A model generated the notes under the pieces. The model was not told the origin of the DNA, ran no database searches, and saw only the letters and a list, made by a program, of their open reading frames with translations. DNA of 64,000 nt from Aspergillus flavus (Eukaryota; Ascomycota; Eurotiomycetes; Eurotiales; Aspergillaceae). Made by a program: the position numbers and the translations under genes. Numbering within the stretch: the stretch's first letter is position 1; the number at the start of each line of letters is the position of its first letter. The DNA lies in the NCBI RefSeq assembly GCF_009017415.1, contig NC_092407.1, positions 3,224,001 to 3,288,000 of the forward strand, in the 5' to 3' direction. Positions 21,501-34,128 of the stretch are shown piece by piece.

Positions 21501-24500
21501 GACAAGGAAGAAAACATCGATAATTGGAAGATGTAATCTCAGTGTCATTATAAGTACCGAACTCAAGGCTAGGAGACTTCTTACCCGAGTCGCAAACTGG
21601 GGCCGCTCGAAAGAATGTGGTCCCTCTCCGATTGTGCCGATGCAGTGGTTCTGCCCTATCATTGGTATCTCGATCGCAGCGTAATGACTCAAGTCTCCAG
21701 AAGGCTACGTACCCCAGCACAGATATCCATTTTTTCCCACATGCTTGCTTGCCGATGACTGCAAATAAGCGATAACTTGGACACCCACGCTCAGATACTC
21801 CTCAGCTAAAACTATCGCATATCTTACCAGGTACTACCTCCTCAGGTAACACTCGCCATCTTGCCTGTCGATAAAGCTAGAGTACGGTTGCGAACCGACC
21901 ATCTCCCGAAAATCAGTGGATCATTTGTTCCTGCATCTCATTAATTAAAGACTCGGCCAGATCTCAATCTAGCAGGGGAACCGAGGGTTAAGACATTCCA
22001 GCTGACTAAAGCAGACCAAATAACGAGCAGCCTCGACTTCTAGCCTTGCATGGACGCCAGTACTAGACAATCAATTGACTTCTGTTTACGAGTAAGGGAA
22101 ATTGCAGGGAAACCCTCCCTCAAACATCTACCGAAGCTCAAAGGTACCGGTGCTATCTGAGCGGGTGTCATGGCTAACAGCCTCTCTTTGATTGCGTAGA
22201 TCTGATATTGACCTGCAATGCAGGTCATTGTAGCTCATATGACTGAAAGTAGTCCGAAGCCCTACATCGATCAAGATTGATTTTGATCGCAATCTTGTGA
22301 TCGGCGTAGTTGATTGGCGGTGTAATTTCTTTTTATCACGATGATGGGGTAAATATGACACTTTTATTACTGTAAGTAACATTACAGAGACGACAACCTC
22401 CTCAGGCATTCGGCTTCTAGATTCCGCTTATCCAAAGCACGCTTAAAGCATCCATCCTCCAATTGAACCCACTGTCCTTGGCACATTTATTCACTTTAGT
22501 CTCGATGAATCCTCACACGACTAAGCTACGGGTAATTGGAGCTAGGTTATACATCAATGCTTTTACCTTTTGTGTCACACTGCATGCATAATGATAACTT
22601 CACCTGTCACAAACTATATACCGGAGAAGCTAAGAATGTAATGATCGATACCTTCTGCCGTTGTCACAGTACCAGCCAACGGTGCAGGTCTCAGTATTTC
22701 GCCTTGACAACTAACACCGAGAAGATCAGAATAAACGGGCTCTATTTGAAAGGTTTCTGATATTAGTTCTGCCCGCACGCAGCCGCCATTGCGCTAAAGC
22801 GTCTTGCATGGGCTTGAAAGTTTACTTGCCAGTGTTGTAGGGAACCACGTTGACCCTGTGTTGGCAGTTGGTCTATATAAGAACCAAAGCACCTCCAATG
22901 AGCGTTTTTGACTAGTTTGAAAGGCTTCGCTTTGTCGAACCCTTGCTGTCTTCTTTCTGCTCGAACTTGCCTTGTTCTACCCCTCCTTCTTGGATAGTCT
23001 CTTGGCTCTTTTGCCATTTCCGTTCATTGTTCGTTATCGTACATGTCATATCCCGGTCCCAGCATTGTTCCAAGACTCCGAACACCCTCAGAATGCTATC
23101 GAATCGGAATGTGCTTAGATCCGATGCGAAACCTCGCTATCGCCCGTCCAATGCCGCGCTAGACCTTGGACGGACGGAATGCCTGCTATACAGATGCCAA
23201 GCAATAACTGGCATTCAACCCAACGGCTTAGTGAAACTGACAACAGCCGACTACTAAACTATTCCCCTCCAATCGATGTTTCAGCGGATCCATCACAGGT
23301 CTCACATAGGCAAAGGGACTGACAGATGGCAGTTGTTGATAAGAGTCGAAGACGGGGCCTATCACTAAATCCCACCATTAGATATCAAACAGTTGGCAAA
23401 CCCGATATATCCGCACGTGGCCAGATTTTGAATGGACGGCTCGAATTCTTCCTTTGTCTGAGACACATACACGAACGCCCTCTTTTCTTTCTCCCTTCTA
23501 CTAGGTACTCCGAGCGGGTAAATCCCCCATTATCCAGAGACAATGGGCGGTGCTAGAATAGGGCAAAATGACGGGTAAAAAGGAAACCAGTGATGGATAC
23601 AATTTTATCATCCACCGCTTAATTGGTAAATCGCTTTCGGAGTCTATTCGGCTCCCGTTCCAGAACGCGATACCGACGGCTCACGTGGCGACTCAAGAAT
23701 CCTCTAAGTGACCAGGAATCACGGGGTTTGTCGCTTTCGGGGAAATGGTGTGACTGTGATCCCTGCTCCTCTTGGGTTTTAGGATAGTAGTTGTTTTGCT
23801 CTGCGGGTGCCAGTGATTCTGCGCCCATTATCCCATGAGAGATCCTCGAGGCTATCTTTTCTTCCCCTAACCGATGAAGTTTATGTTTGGCAAGCCACCA
23901 AGTGGGAGACGTGATTTCTCCAGGTGAGAGAGGGCTTAGTCTATAGGCTGGGTTTGATTGCGGACCGAGGGCTTGTAGGGAAGGATTGCAGTAATCGATA
24001 GATACGGGCGCGGATAAGGCGGGGTTGCTGATTGCACGGATTTTCTTATGATGGATGGATCATAATATGAGATAGCGGCCCGAGTTAATGCAAAGTAACT
24101 GGACAGACAGCCAAAATGGATATATAATGTGAAGTGTTGGCAGTTAGTAGTGTATACCTAACGCCTTTTGTTAATGGTAATTTTTCCCTCTCTCTTCCCC
24201 CCAACAGCCCGACATTGTACCGAACTCTGTAAGTCTTACCCGACTGAAATGCGTACCAATAAAACGAAATACGTCCCAACCATGGGCCCGCCAACGGCAC
24301 AGAAACCTCGGGCCCGTCGGAGGGGCAGTGGAGACAGGCCAGGGACCCGTCCAATCACCTATTTGGCTGTGGGCTTTGGCGAAGTTCCCGTGGAAAGCAC
24401 GTGTCTTTCCCCACAGGCAAGACTCATAACTGAAGCCTAACTCTGGAGTAAACGGACGGGCTTTGACCATCCGTGTTTGATAGACATAATAATTTCTAGA

Positions 24501-26806
24501 ACTAAGGCCGTCCATCTCATGCAAAAGTTAGCGATTAACTTTGCTAACGGCTGTCGCTGTTAGAGGGGAAATTGCAGGGTCGTGATTGGCATGACTAAGA
24601 TTATCCTACGTCTTTATAAATCATATGCAACCTGGTCAATTATTGACAGTCCCTAGAATAAAATCTCCGGGTCCCCTCGGATGACGAGAGAGGAAAGAGT
24701 GCCAGCTGAATGAGCAGAAACACTGTGTCCCCAGGAGTCTCTGGGCCCTATCGCCCAACCAGAGATACATTGGGTTGCATAACCGTGACATAATGGGAAA
24801 TGGAGTTCCTATTGGAACTTTTTCCGCTTTGTAGGAATTCCATGAAGGGACTAGAGTACTTTTTCTTTGTCTCACCGCATCCTCGACATCACACCGCCGA
24901 ATATCGAAGCCGATTTGTTCGATTTTGGGTCCTGGTCAACCGAAACAGAATTCTAAATAATAATAAAAAAAACAAATTCTAAACAAAATCCTGTTGATAA
25001 AAGATGAGACTGATGTTATAGACATGTAATGGCCATAATCTAATCCCACCTATTGGTCTAAGACTGAAGAATCAGCCGATCAGAGGTAACAACAAAATAT
25101 ACTCTGGTAGATCGGAAAATCCAGTTGATACATCGCCACTTCATCAATTCTAAGTCACCGACTGCATGGATCTGAGTTCAATCCAAGGCCATCTAGCAAC
25201 CCTATTGGCTCAAGAGAACCACAACCTCATGCTTGTCCCGAAAGAAAAGTACTACTTTGTAGTCCAGAAAATGAGAACCCCGCTTTCTCATTCCCTCTCC
25301 CTCCGATTCTTGCAGGGATCCGCGACAATGTACACCAGAGAATGGCTGCCCTGACTGCCTGATCAGGGACACTGGTTGACTAAAAACCGAACACATGCCA
25401 ATAATCGTGTTTCCCAGCGCACACATCAACTTAAAAGTCCGGATCCCTCCAGTAAACGTAGTAATTGCTGGACTTATAATCGTCCTATCTTCTATCCATG
25501 CTCGCACATTGCTTGGGTGTGTGCACATACACCATCACATAGTCGAGATACTTGGAATTTAGCCAACAATTTAAATCACAGTACGAAGACCATGGCGTTT
25601 CTATGGCTATTCGTGGCCTTTGGCTACCTACTCCTCTACGCCTTTGCATCTCTGCAGACATTCGATACACAGGACATGTACCTGAAGCGGATCGCGAACT
25701 GAACTCGAGACGGCGGACATGTCGATCAAGCAAACGGATGAAATTGACATGGAGAAGGAAATCGGGAGGCAAAAATGATGAGTCCTCGAGCGAACTACTA
25801 TGTCTACTTGGGGGTCCCCACCCCGCAAAACGTCCCTCGTTTGACATTGTATCTGGAATGATGCAAGTTTTAGATATCGGCACGGGGTTGTCGATATCAG
25901 TCACTCGCTGCGCTCTCTTGCAAATCAGGATTCGAGCCGAGCCGACGTCCGATTACTTTTATTCGAAGAGGACCACCGATTATCACTACGATGGTCGGGA
26001 AAGGCGGTTTGTATCAAACGGATGGTTTGGGATATATGCGACTGTCGGTTTATAAATTCTTGGTGATGTTGAGAACATTGTCGCAGGACATGGTTTTCTT
26101 ATGAAGTATGGGTGGAATTACGGGGTTCGTTTATGAGATATGATATATCCTGGGTGGGACACGATATGTAACGCTGAAATGTGTGATGATTTGAATTTCA
26201 GGTTTACGCTTCTAGAGGCGAGCCCTAACCATTCGGCGGGGTGGGTATACGGCGCTATGGGAACTGGAAAAGGGTGAAAAGGGTGTGTGTGTGGATCATC
26301 TTTGAAATGGAATCCATTATCTCTCAAGTTCATTATTGTCTAATCAAGTCATGATGTTGCTCTTTTTTTGTGGGTCGTATCAAAGCCATGCTTCTACATG
26401 GCATAATAGTCTCCTTCCACCAGCGCCTAGTAGAATACTCGACTCGCCGTCCTTACATCGTTTTTCTGACTTCCTCATTCCAATACTCGGAGGCCATCCT
26501 CAAAATAAGACAGGTCACATGTGCCCAGTCGTGTGACGAACGAGTTGTGGGAGCTTGGTTACCACGCCTTGCCGACAAGCCAAATACTATTGAACAGCCA
26601 CACATGTAATGGGTGTGCTGCACACCGAGTCAGTTTGAACTGATCCAGTGAGTGATAGCTCAGAAATGAGTCCTTTTCAGCTGGACTTCCCCAGCTCCGT
26701 TGAAATACATTGTGCCTTGCCATGAAGCGGGGTACATCATTAAGCTCAAACGCCGAATCTGCATCCCAACTTGGCGGGCATCTATACCTCATTGTTCTCA
26801 AAATTT
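18568..26806. other. 8.2-kb stretch without a recognisable gene
   Basis: Every frame I read here is short and without motif support, which is unusual beside the dense blocks on both sides. The first 800 bases are purine/pyrimidine-biased and probably form the long leader and promoter of the preceding minus-strand gene. Small candidates are 21303-21437 (44 codons, hydrophobic start) and 25592-25702 (36 codons, one hydrophobic helix), neither convincing. A 19-bp inverted repeat, TGACCTGCA with its mirror around one base, lies at 22209-22227. I see no transposase, reverse transcriptase or terminal repeat pair. It could hold eroded transposons or non-coding RNA. Confidence 0.5.
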
Positions 26807-27875
26807 CTAGAACCAGATCTTAATCAACTCTTCACTAACAGCACTTGGTGTTAGAACGCCACTGTCTGTAATCAAGGCGGAAATGAGATGGGGTGGTGTG
26901 AAGTCCACCACATCCGAGCTATGAGCTACCGACTGTGGCTTGTGTCCGTCAGTAATATCTTCTTCAGTGTTGAAGTCGATCACCCGTTGTTCAATGGGTA
27001 GATCATATTGCCCAAGCGGGTACAGTCGGACAAATTTGTGGCTTTCCGCCACGGCGTAGAATGGCTTTCCCATAGCCTTGGCAAGAAGACCGATTTGGTA
27101 GGTTCCCATCCGAGACACGATGCCTCCATTCTCCACCACACCTTCCGCGCCTACGATGACAATGTCCGCCTTTCCGAGGGAGTAGGCAACAGCTGATTCC
27201 GGAATCGTAGCCACAGGGACACCCTTTGCGCGCAGTGCGCGCACTGTTTCCATACCCTCAGGCTCTGCAGAAGAGTCCTTAGCGGGAGAGAGGACATAAA
27301 TGACACGGAAACGCACCGCAGAAGGCCCACCCTTATCATCAGCAGCCTTCTGCAATAAAGAAGCGACTACTCGGGATCCACCGTTTGTCAATACTGTACT
27401 ACCATCCCGAACGAATCCCCTCCCAAACGCAGCAATCTTGTCTCGGCTTTCCTTTGCACGTCTGATGAACAACCGACCGTTCGAGAGAAGATGGGCCCTG
27501 ATAGCGTTGAAATCTCCAGCAGGTCCTAGCTGGCCTGGTCGCTGTAGCGTAGTAATCAGATACCGTTGGAAGAGATCGGTTCCAGCCGAGAGACCAATGG
27601 GATTAGGGATTGACTTTTTCAGGTGGGCGGTGGACTTTTCGAGTAAATCGAGGGTTTCTGATATCGTTGACGAAGGAGAATGTGTGAGAAGTAATACCAA
27701 AGCTTCGATGGCAGCAATTGGCATTGTCAAGTCGGGATCCGAGCGAAGCAGCTCATTGTAAGTTGCGACAATGCTAGCGACAGATTAGCCTATTGCAGGA
27801 CTCGAGGGTTAACAGTACATGAGCTCACTCGAAGGGCTTTGCAGATTCTGACGGTGCCGGCGTAGTGGACGCCAT
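26807..27875 (-). CDS. GCN3: Translation initiation factor eIF2B subunit alpha
   Basis: Regulatory alpha subunit of eIF2B, the GDP-GTP exchange factor for eIF2; with the beta and delta subunits it binds phosphorylated eIF2 and slows translation during amino-acid starvation. Two exons, 27875-27829 and 27773-26807, intron 55 bp, 337 residues, close to the usual size of about 300-340. The N-terminal helical part (IVATYNELLRSDPDLTMPIAAIEAL region) is followed by the Rossmann-like IF-2B fold with VLTNGGSRVV, RFRVIYVLS, the VIVGAEGVVENGGIVSRMGTYQ signature and FYAVAESHKFVR. Exon 1 codes only 15 residues plus two bases and was chosen because it gives the expected start MASTTPAPS with correct phase. 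It is divergent from NUF2, with 283 bp between starts. Confidence 0.93.
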
Positions 27876-28158
27876 AATGACTGTTTGGAGAACACTTGGT
27901 GACTTGATAGTCTCTTCAAGAGCAATAGAACTTAATACGGCGAAGAGTCATCGAAACCTTGAAAGCGACGTGGGTAGTGTTTGTACTATTTGCATCGATG
28001 CCCCTCTTAATTCGCGCTAGTCCTGTTCGGTTGCCCTGCGAGGCCCTTGGCGGTAAACAATCATCATAACATAGAGACAGCAGATTGTCAACTCACCACC
28101 ACAATTATTTACCGTCCCGTGTCCATTCTGTCAGACTTCAGTACATCTGTCTGACAAG

Positions 28159-29741
28159 ATGGCTTATAATCACCGGATGAGTCAACAATTTCGTGGCTCT
28201 CAACAGCATCACGGCAGAGGCCGCAAGAAGGAAGATGAGAACGATGCATTAATGCGCCTGGTTAGTATATGGCCTAGCTTAAGCGGTCATTTTCCCGTTA
28301 ATACAATGATTTTCTAACAGTGGCAATAGCCCGATAAGGAGATTGCAGGATGCATTAACGATATCGGCATACCCTTCACGGCTGCAGACCTTATCAAGCC
28401 GAATCCCCAACAAATCCAAATGGTATTCGAATGGTTCGCTGAGCTTCTCATGAACATCACCCATGAAGCTGTAGAGCCTGCAATGCGCGCAGCAGCAGAT
28501 GATGTTGGCGGCGACTTTCCCGATATTGTTCCTACTGATACACGGAACCTCATGGGATTCTTCGTCAGCCTAAGAAAGCTTATGATGGAAGTGGGTGAAG
28601 TCTTTGCCAGCATTGTCATTATCTATCTATCCAGCGACCGGAGCTAACTCGTTCCACAAAATAGTGCGGGGTGAATGATTTTACCTTCACAGACCTAACA
28701 AAGCCTACGCACGATCGCTTGGTCAAAATATTCTCATATCTTATCAACTTTGTTCGATTCCGCGAGTCTCAGACGCCCGTCATCGATGAGCATTTCAACA
28801 AGTCGGAGAAGACCAAGGCACGGATCGATACCTTATATGCAGAGAACCAGGAGATGGAGCAACGCCTGGAAGAAATGCGCCGGAATCTACGGGCTAACGA
28901 AGCACAAGTAAAGGAGAAAGTCAGGAGAAATGACGAATTAAAGGCGCGACTACTTGAATTGAGACGAAACCAGGAGCGGGTTGCTGAGACATTGGAACGA
29001 GTCAAGGCAGATAAAACCAGACGGCAAACGCAGCTAGAGGAGAAGACCGAGAAAGTCGTGCGTACCCGACAAGAGGTTGAGAAGCTCCGCCCATATGCCA
29101 TGGAAAGTCCAGTCAGTCTTCAAGCCTCTCTGACCGAGCTGTCGGAGAACCTACTACGCGAGAAGGCTCAAATTGATGCAATGGAGAAAAGGGCGAGAGC
29201 GCTCCAAACTTCGTCAGACACGTTCACTGTCGTCAGCAATGATGTCCAGGCTTGCGTCAAACTTCTCGAAGATATCTCAGTGGAGTTGCAAAAGGAGGAG
29301 GATGAAGAATCACGAGCATCCCGGAACAAGGAAGCGATCTCGGAAAGAGGCAATAGCGTCAGAGAGGTGGAGCAGACTGAAAAATTGCTACAGCGGCAGC
29401 TAGCAAGGTGGAATGAGAGGATTGAAACTCTGCGGAAGAACGCGCAAGAAAAGGCAGAGGCGGCCCAGGCCCGGATGGAGGAACTTCGGGAGGTTCAGAA
29501 ACAGCTTCGTGAAGAGCGCGCAGAAAAGCAGCGTGATATGGAGAGAAGGAGGATTAGAATTGAGCAAACTGAGAAAAAGGTATGATCTCAGCCCTTCGTG
29601 ATCGTTCAGATGACTAACTCGCATCAGATGGTGGACCTCAAGGAAAACATTGAAAGCGAGATTCAGAGTGCCCATGATGAATATTTGAGGCTGGAATCGC
29701 ATATCAAACTTTACATAACTGAAATGGAAAAGTGTATATGA
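28159..29741 (+). CDS. NUF2: Kinetochore protein Nuf2
   Basis: Subunit of the Ndc80 complex, which links kinetochores to spindle microtubules. Four exons: 28159-28260, 28330-28590, 28665-29579 and 29628-29741, about 463 residues, the normal Nuf2 size. Residues about 30-160 form the calponin-homology head ([17 protein letters not shown], then the [15 protein letters not shown] segment that spans the exon 2/3 junction). From about 160 to the end it is an almost continuous coiled coil rich in Glu, Arg and Gln, which pairs with Ndc80. Intron 1 has two acceptors nine bases apart; only the second (28328-28329) avoids an in-frame stop. Converges on the 221-codon minus-strand gene with a 154-bp gap. 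Confidence 0.94.
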
Positions 29742-29895
29742 GTCACGGAGTCATCTTGTTTGGTTTTTAGGAGTTATATGGTCGACTCTAGGATACCCGG
29801 TTGGTTGCGGTTTTACACTGGAAGAACGATAGTACATAATTTCATAACACATCATTATTTTGATCCATTCCTTGACCCATTGACGCTAGACTCTT

Positions 29896-30561
29896 TCATA
29901 TATGCATGGTATCTGTGGCAGGGCGGCTTGATTCGTTGAATTCGAACCATCGTTGGGCGACTCTGTTCACAGGCACACTCCGTCCTAGCCAAGCACTTTC
30001 CCCCCTTCGCACTGAACTGTTCAGCAATGGGACATTAGTGCACCATAATACCTCGCCGCGTTCATCGTCATTGTGGTTTGCAGCATTTCGACATTCGCAA
30101 AGCACAAGATCCATTCCCTCCCTAGAGGCAGCCTCAACCGCATTCGCAAATGTCCTAGATAATCCCTGAGCAGAGAACTCCGAAGTTTGCAGATGCAAAG
30201 CTACTAGATCAAGAATCGCCATCAAAGGATTCCGTATCTTTTGTTCTTCGGCGACAGGTCCTTGCATGAGGTCGCCAGATAAAGGTAGCACAGAGAGATA
30301 AGCTCTAAGATTCTCTAATGTCGGGCAGTAGACTACCTTGATTCTGTTTGAATTTGAGAGTAGTCCGATGGTTTTTGTAAGAATTGGATGGCTCTCCGCA
30401 GTTTCTCTTGAATGGGCGCGTGTGATTGCGAGCAATTGCTTGAGAAAAGCATCTCGAGTTGAGCAAATGATTAAAACTGTTCGGCTGGCGTCGTGATCGA
30501 GGATGTATTGTATAAAGTCTGTCACCCAGTTGCCAAGATATATTTGGCGGGCTGATATCAT
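29896..30561 (-). CDS. Unrecognised 221-residue fungal protein, possibly RecA-fold
   Basis: Single-exon frame of 221 residues. I do not recognise it with confidence. Visible: an alternation of hydrophobic strands and helices (RTVLIICSTR, RIKVVYCPTLENLRAYL, PLMAILDLVALHL, MDLVLCECR) that suggests a compact alpha/beta fold. The C-terminal piece GRSVPVNRVAQRWFEF resembles the last strands of Rad51-paralog-like proteins, but there is no Walker A motif in the reading. It could be a diverged recombination or Shu-type factor lacking ATPase residues; that is only a guess. Coding is supported by the length, regular protein-like composition and its snug position between NUF2 and the AP-3 beta gene (338 bp to the divergent start). 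Confidence 0.7.
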   Translation of the reverse strand: MISARQIYLGNWVTDFIQYILDHDASRTVLIICSTRDAFLKQLLAITRAHSRETAESHPILTKTIGLLSNSNRIKVVYCPTLENLRAYLSVLPLSGDLMQGPVAEEQKIRNPLMAILDLVALHLQTSEFSAQGLSRTFANAVEAASREGMDLVLCECRNAANHNDDERGEVLWCTNVPLLNSSVRRGESAWLGRSVPVNRVAQRWFEFNESSRPATDTMHI

Positions 30562-30899
30562 GGCTGTAATGATTTTCCGAATGAAAGGCTAACCGTAGCT
30601 GATCGGCTGAAGAATGTCGTCATGGTTTAAAGAGACAAGGATTTCATTTAAGCACTTTAAGCAAGGACATGTTTAATAGTGTTAATTGGAACGTCGCGTG
30701 CCGGCAAGTTGAATTGGGGAGTTGCGGGGAGACGGGCAGCAGTTCATTTAATTAGTAGTTCCATTTGGTGCTATCGTCACCTGCCCACTCTCCGCCGCAA
30801 ACTCTCAACTCTTCCTACCCCCTTCTCTTTCTCAGGAACATTACACCCCCTCCAAACCAAGTATTCAGTGTGCGCCCCAAAGAGGGCTCTGGGGTCAAC
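30562..30899. other. Divergent promoter region
   Basis: 338 bp between two divergent start codons. It is pyrimidine-rich just before the AP-3 beta start (about 30780-30860). No gene seen. Confidence 0.5.
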
Positions 30900-33524
30900 A
30901 TGGAGACTATCTCCCGGATATCGTCGATGCTGGAAACAGGTAATAGAAACGCTATTATTGTTCCATGATAGATCCCGCCGAATTAGGTAGCTGACTGTTT
31001 GTAGCTCGAGAGCTCACTCTTGAAGCAGCTCAGTCCGCAGCAATGACCAGAGGCTCCAGTACAGGCCTTACCTCCCGCAACGTAACCACCGCACACATCA
31101 AAAAGTTACTCGATAGCCGTCATGATCGAGAAGTCCTGGATGGCATGCGTAGGGTGATCACGGTATGAAAGAGTCCCGGTTTGACTGACTCAGTGCTTTG
31201 ACTGACATTACCTTGGTTCTGTTAATTAGTTGATGTATCGCTCCGAGCCTTCCCTTCCTTTCTTCTCCGCAGTCGTAAAGAACGTCGCAAATGCGAATGT
31301 CGAGGTCAAGAAGCTTGTTTATATCTACCTGGTTCACCATGCCGAGGCCGAGCCCGACCTTGCGCTGCTGTCCATCAACACGATCCAGAAATCGCTTACG
31401 GATCAAAGCCCCCAGGTGCGAGCCATGGCGCTCCGCACAATGTCTGGTATCAGAGTGCCGGTGATCAGCCAGATCGTTTCCCTTGCAATTAAGCGTGGTT
31501 GCGGCGACATGAGCCCGCATGTCCGCAAAGCAGCTGCATTGGCCATTCCGAAGTGCTATCGCCTGGACCCGAACACTCTGCCACAATTAATAGGCTACCT
31601 TTCTACGCTACTAGGTGATACTCAGTATTTCGTCGCTGGACCGGCTGTCTCTGCTTTCCTAGAAGTTTGTCCCGATAGGATTGACCTTATCCACAAGCAC
31701 TACCGCGGCTTGGTTAAGAAGCTCGTCGATATGGACGAATGGGGCCAGATCGCCACATTACGTCTTTTGACTATCTATGCCCGAAAATGCTTCCCCCCCA
31801 GAACCGAGAAAGTTAAGCAAGCAGTGTCGAAGGGCTTCTACGATGATGAAGAAGGAGATGACGAGAGTGGCAGGGAATACGAAGTACCCATAGTGGATCC
31901 CGATCTTGAGATTTTCCTGCGCTCCTGCAGGCTACTTTTACAGAATCGCAATTCCGCAGTCATTGTGAATGTTGTTCGCTGTTTCCTGTATCTCGCTCCT
32001 CCAGAGTACCTTGCTGCTGTTGTTGGTCCTTTGGTCGCTCTACTCCGAAGCCCTCAGGATGTGCAGCATATTGTGCTCTACAACATTGTCGCTGTTTGCT
32101 TGCGTCATCCCGCGCCTTTCAGAAAATATGTCTCTCACTTCCTCGTCCGCGCCTCAGATCCACCTCATATCTGGCGTCTGAAACTCGAGATCCTCACGAT
32201 TCTTTTCCCCCATTGTGGTCTACACTTAAAGGGTGTGATCATTAGCGAACTCGAACATTTCTCCCAAGGAACGGATCCCGAGCTGGTGCGCGAGAGCGTT
32301 CGCGCAATCGGACGCTGTGCACAAAGTGACCCTAGCACGGCTGGCCATTGTCTTCGCCTACTGCTCAACCAAATCATTAGCCTGGACGACAATCTAGTAT
32401 CGGAATCCTTGACCGTGATCAGACATCTAATCCAGCAAGATCCAGCTTCGCATGAACAAACTGTCATTGAGTTGGTGAAGCACCTCGGATTAACGAATAA
32501 CCCGGATGCTAGGGCGACTATTGTATGGTTAGTCGGAGAATATGCGGGTATAGAACCGGAGAGGAACTTTGCACCAGATGTTCTACGAATCCTAGTACAG
32601 GACTTCGCCAATGAGGCAGAAGCCGTGAAACAACAGATTGTTCTCTTAGGAGCTAAGGTATATCTACACCATCTTCTACGGAACCCTCCCAAGGAGGAAC
32701 CTCCGGCAAGCCCCAAGGTCGAACAGCAGTATAAGAATGAGTGGACCGATGATCAGGACGAGGAGAAAAACGAAGAAAACAACCACGATGAACAGAAACC
32801 TGAACCGCAGGAAGATAGAATTGCTCTCCTTTGGAGATACCTTCTCCTCCTTGCTAGATATGACACTTCATATGATCTGCGTGACCGTGCTCGGCTATAC
32901 AAATCTCTTCTTGCATCGCCTTCTTCTACACAGCTTGCGAACTTGCTGCTTCTCGCACCGAAACCAGTACCGCATGCCCCTAGCCCATCAGAAACACGAA
33001 AGGATCTTTTGATTGGCTCTTCTACCTTGATTGTTGGTCCGGACGCGGGCCCTCATGGTCTCATGGGCTATCAAAACCTTCCTGACTGGGTTGAGTTAGG
33101 AAAGGAACCTGATCCCAGCCTCCGGGAACCAGATGTCAAATCTGAGCTTGTGGAGAAAGCACCTGCGACTGCAGGTGAACGACTTGATAGAGCCCTACGT
33201 GAGCACCAGAACACTGCCGCAGCTACAAGTAGACAGCCGAACGGGCGCATGCCAGCAGCAGCGTCGGCGATGAAGAATAAGACTCTCGATCAATGGTTAG
33301 AAGACGATGAATCTGAAGAAGAAACAGAGTCCGAGGAAGAGGTTACAGACTCTGAGGAGGAGACTGACGAGGAGACTGAAGAGGAGACTGACGAGGAGGA
33401 TGAAGATGAGGAGGAAGAGGAAGAGACCGAAGAAGAGACAGATTCGGATGACGGTGAAGAAGCAAGACAACTCCTAACCCAGAGTGGTACGCATGTCCAG
33501 GGATCCTCAAGGGATGTACTTTGA
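30900..33524 (+). CDS. APL6: AP-3 adaptor complex beta subunit
   Basis: Large beta subunit of the AP-3 clathrin-type adaptor, which sorts cargo from the Golgi to the vacuole. Three exons: 30900-30939, 31005-31162 and 31230-33524, about 830 residues. The first exon codes only 13 residues; it was chosen because it joins in phase to give METISRISSMLETARELTL. The body is the adaptin trunk of HEAT-like helical repeats: TAHIKKLLDSR, LMYRSEPSLPFFSAVVKNVA, VRAMALRTMSGIRVP, MSPHVRKAAALAIPK and further repeats to about residue 560. The C-terminal hinge is low complexity and ends in a run of Glu/Asp (about 33300-33460), the acidic stretch typical of AP-3 beta. No beta-ear domain follows, so like yeast Apl6 it is a short form. 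Confidence 0.93.
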
Positions 33525-34128
33525 TGATTTGGGGACTTTTGGAACTACATGAACCTTAACATAGAAGTATATATATAGAACGTTGCTCATATACTCAATG
33601 ACATAAACTTGTGTTAGTGATAGAACCATTCGAGGTTACTAAACATTTGAGAAATTCAACAATACTGTCAGAAGAGAATGAATGACTGAACGATGCAAGT
33701 GCTTGTGAATAGTACAAAGAATCTACGCACATTAGTGCCTGTTTATATAGTATACTCATTAAGTTTGTACCTTGTAAAGATAATAGAAGATAATGAATAT
33801 TTTAAACTACGCTTCAAATTAAATAGACAAATATTTTTATCTATGCCGTGAGTCATTCCAATGTCAAAGTCTTTACTGGTTATTGAATTATTTTAAATAG
33901 ACTTAAGCACCTTATATAGGAGATTACTACATAGAGGGACATGGTCATTTGGCCGGGCTGGCCATTAAGCTTGCGGGGTCGCGCCCCCAGTCACGTACCA
34001 GTAGCCCGTATAGCACTACTATAAATAAATATATTACAGGAGCCTCTCATAGACTCATGCACTGCAACCCCACCTTCCTTGCACGGCATATATCCCTCTA
34101 CGTCTGCCACACACTGCCATTCCACAAG
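33525..34128. other. Intergenic region with possible N-terminal extension
   Basis: AT-rich, particularly 33540-33900. The amidohydrolase frame stays open upstream to an ATG at 33949, which would add 60 residues; I place the start at 34129 instead. No other gene seen. Confidence 0.45.

Noticed and set aside
22763..23257. Overlapping frames on both strands near 22.8-23.3 kb, with a TATATAAG upstream
   Set aside because: Neither strand gives a recognisable product; Arg-rich reading is typical of chance frames.
25552..26055. 167-codon plus-strand frame in the gene desert
   Set aside because: Starts at a non-ATG codon, overlaps a frame on the other strand, and shows no domain.
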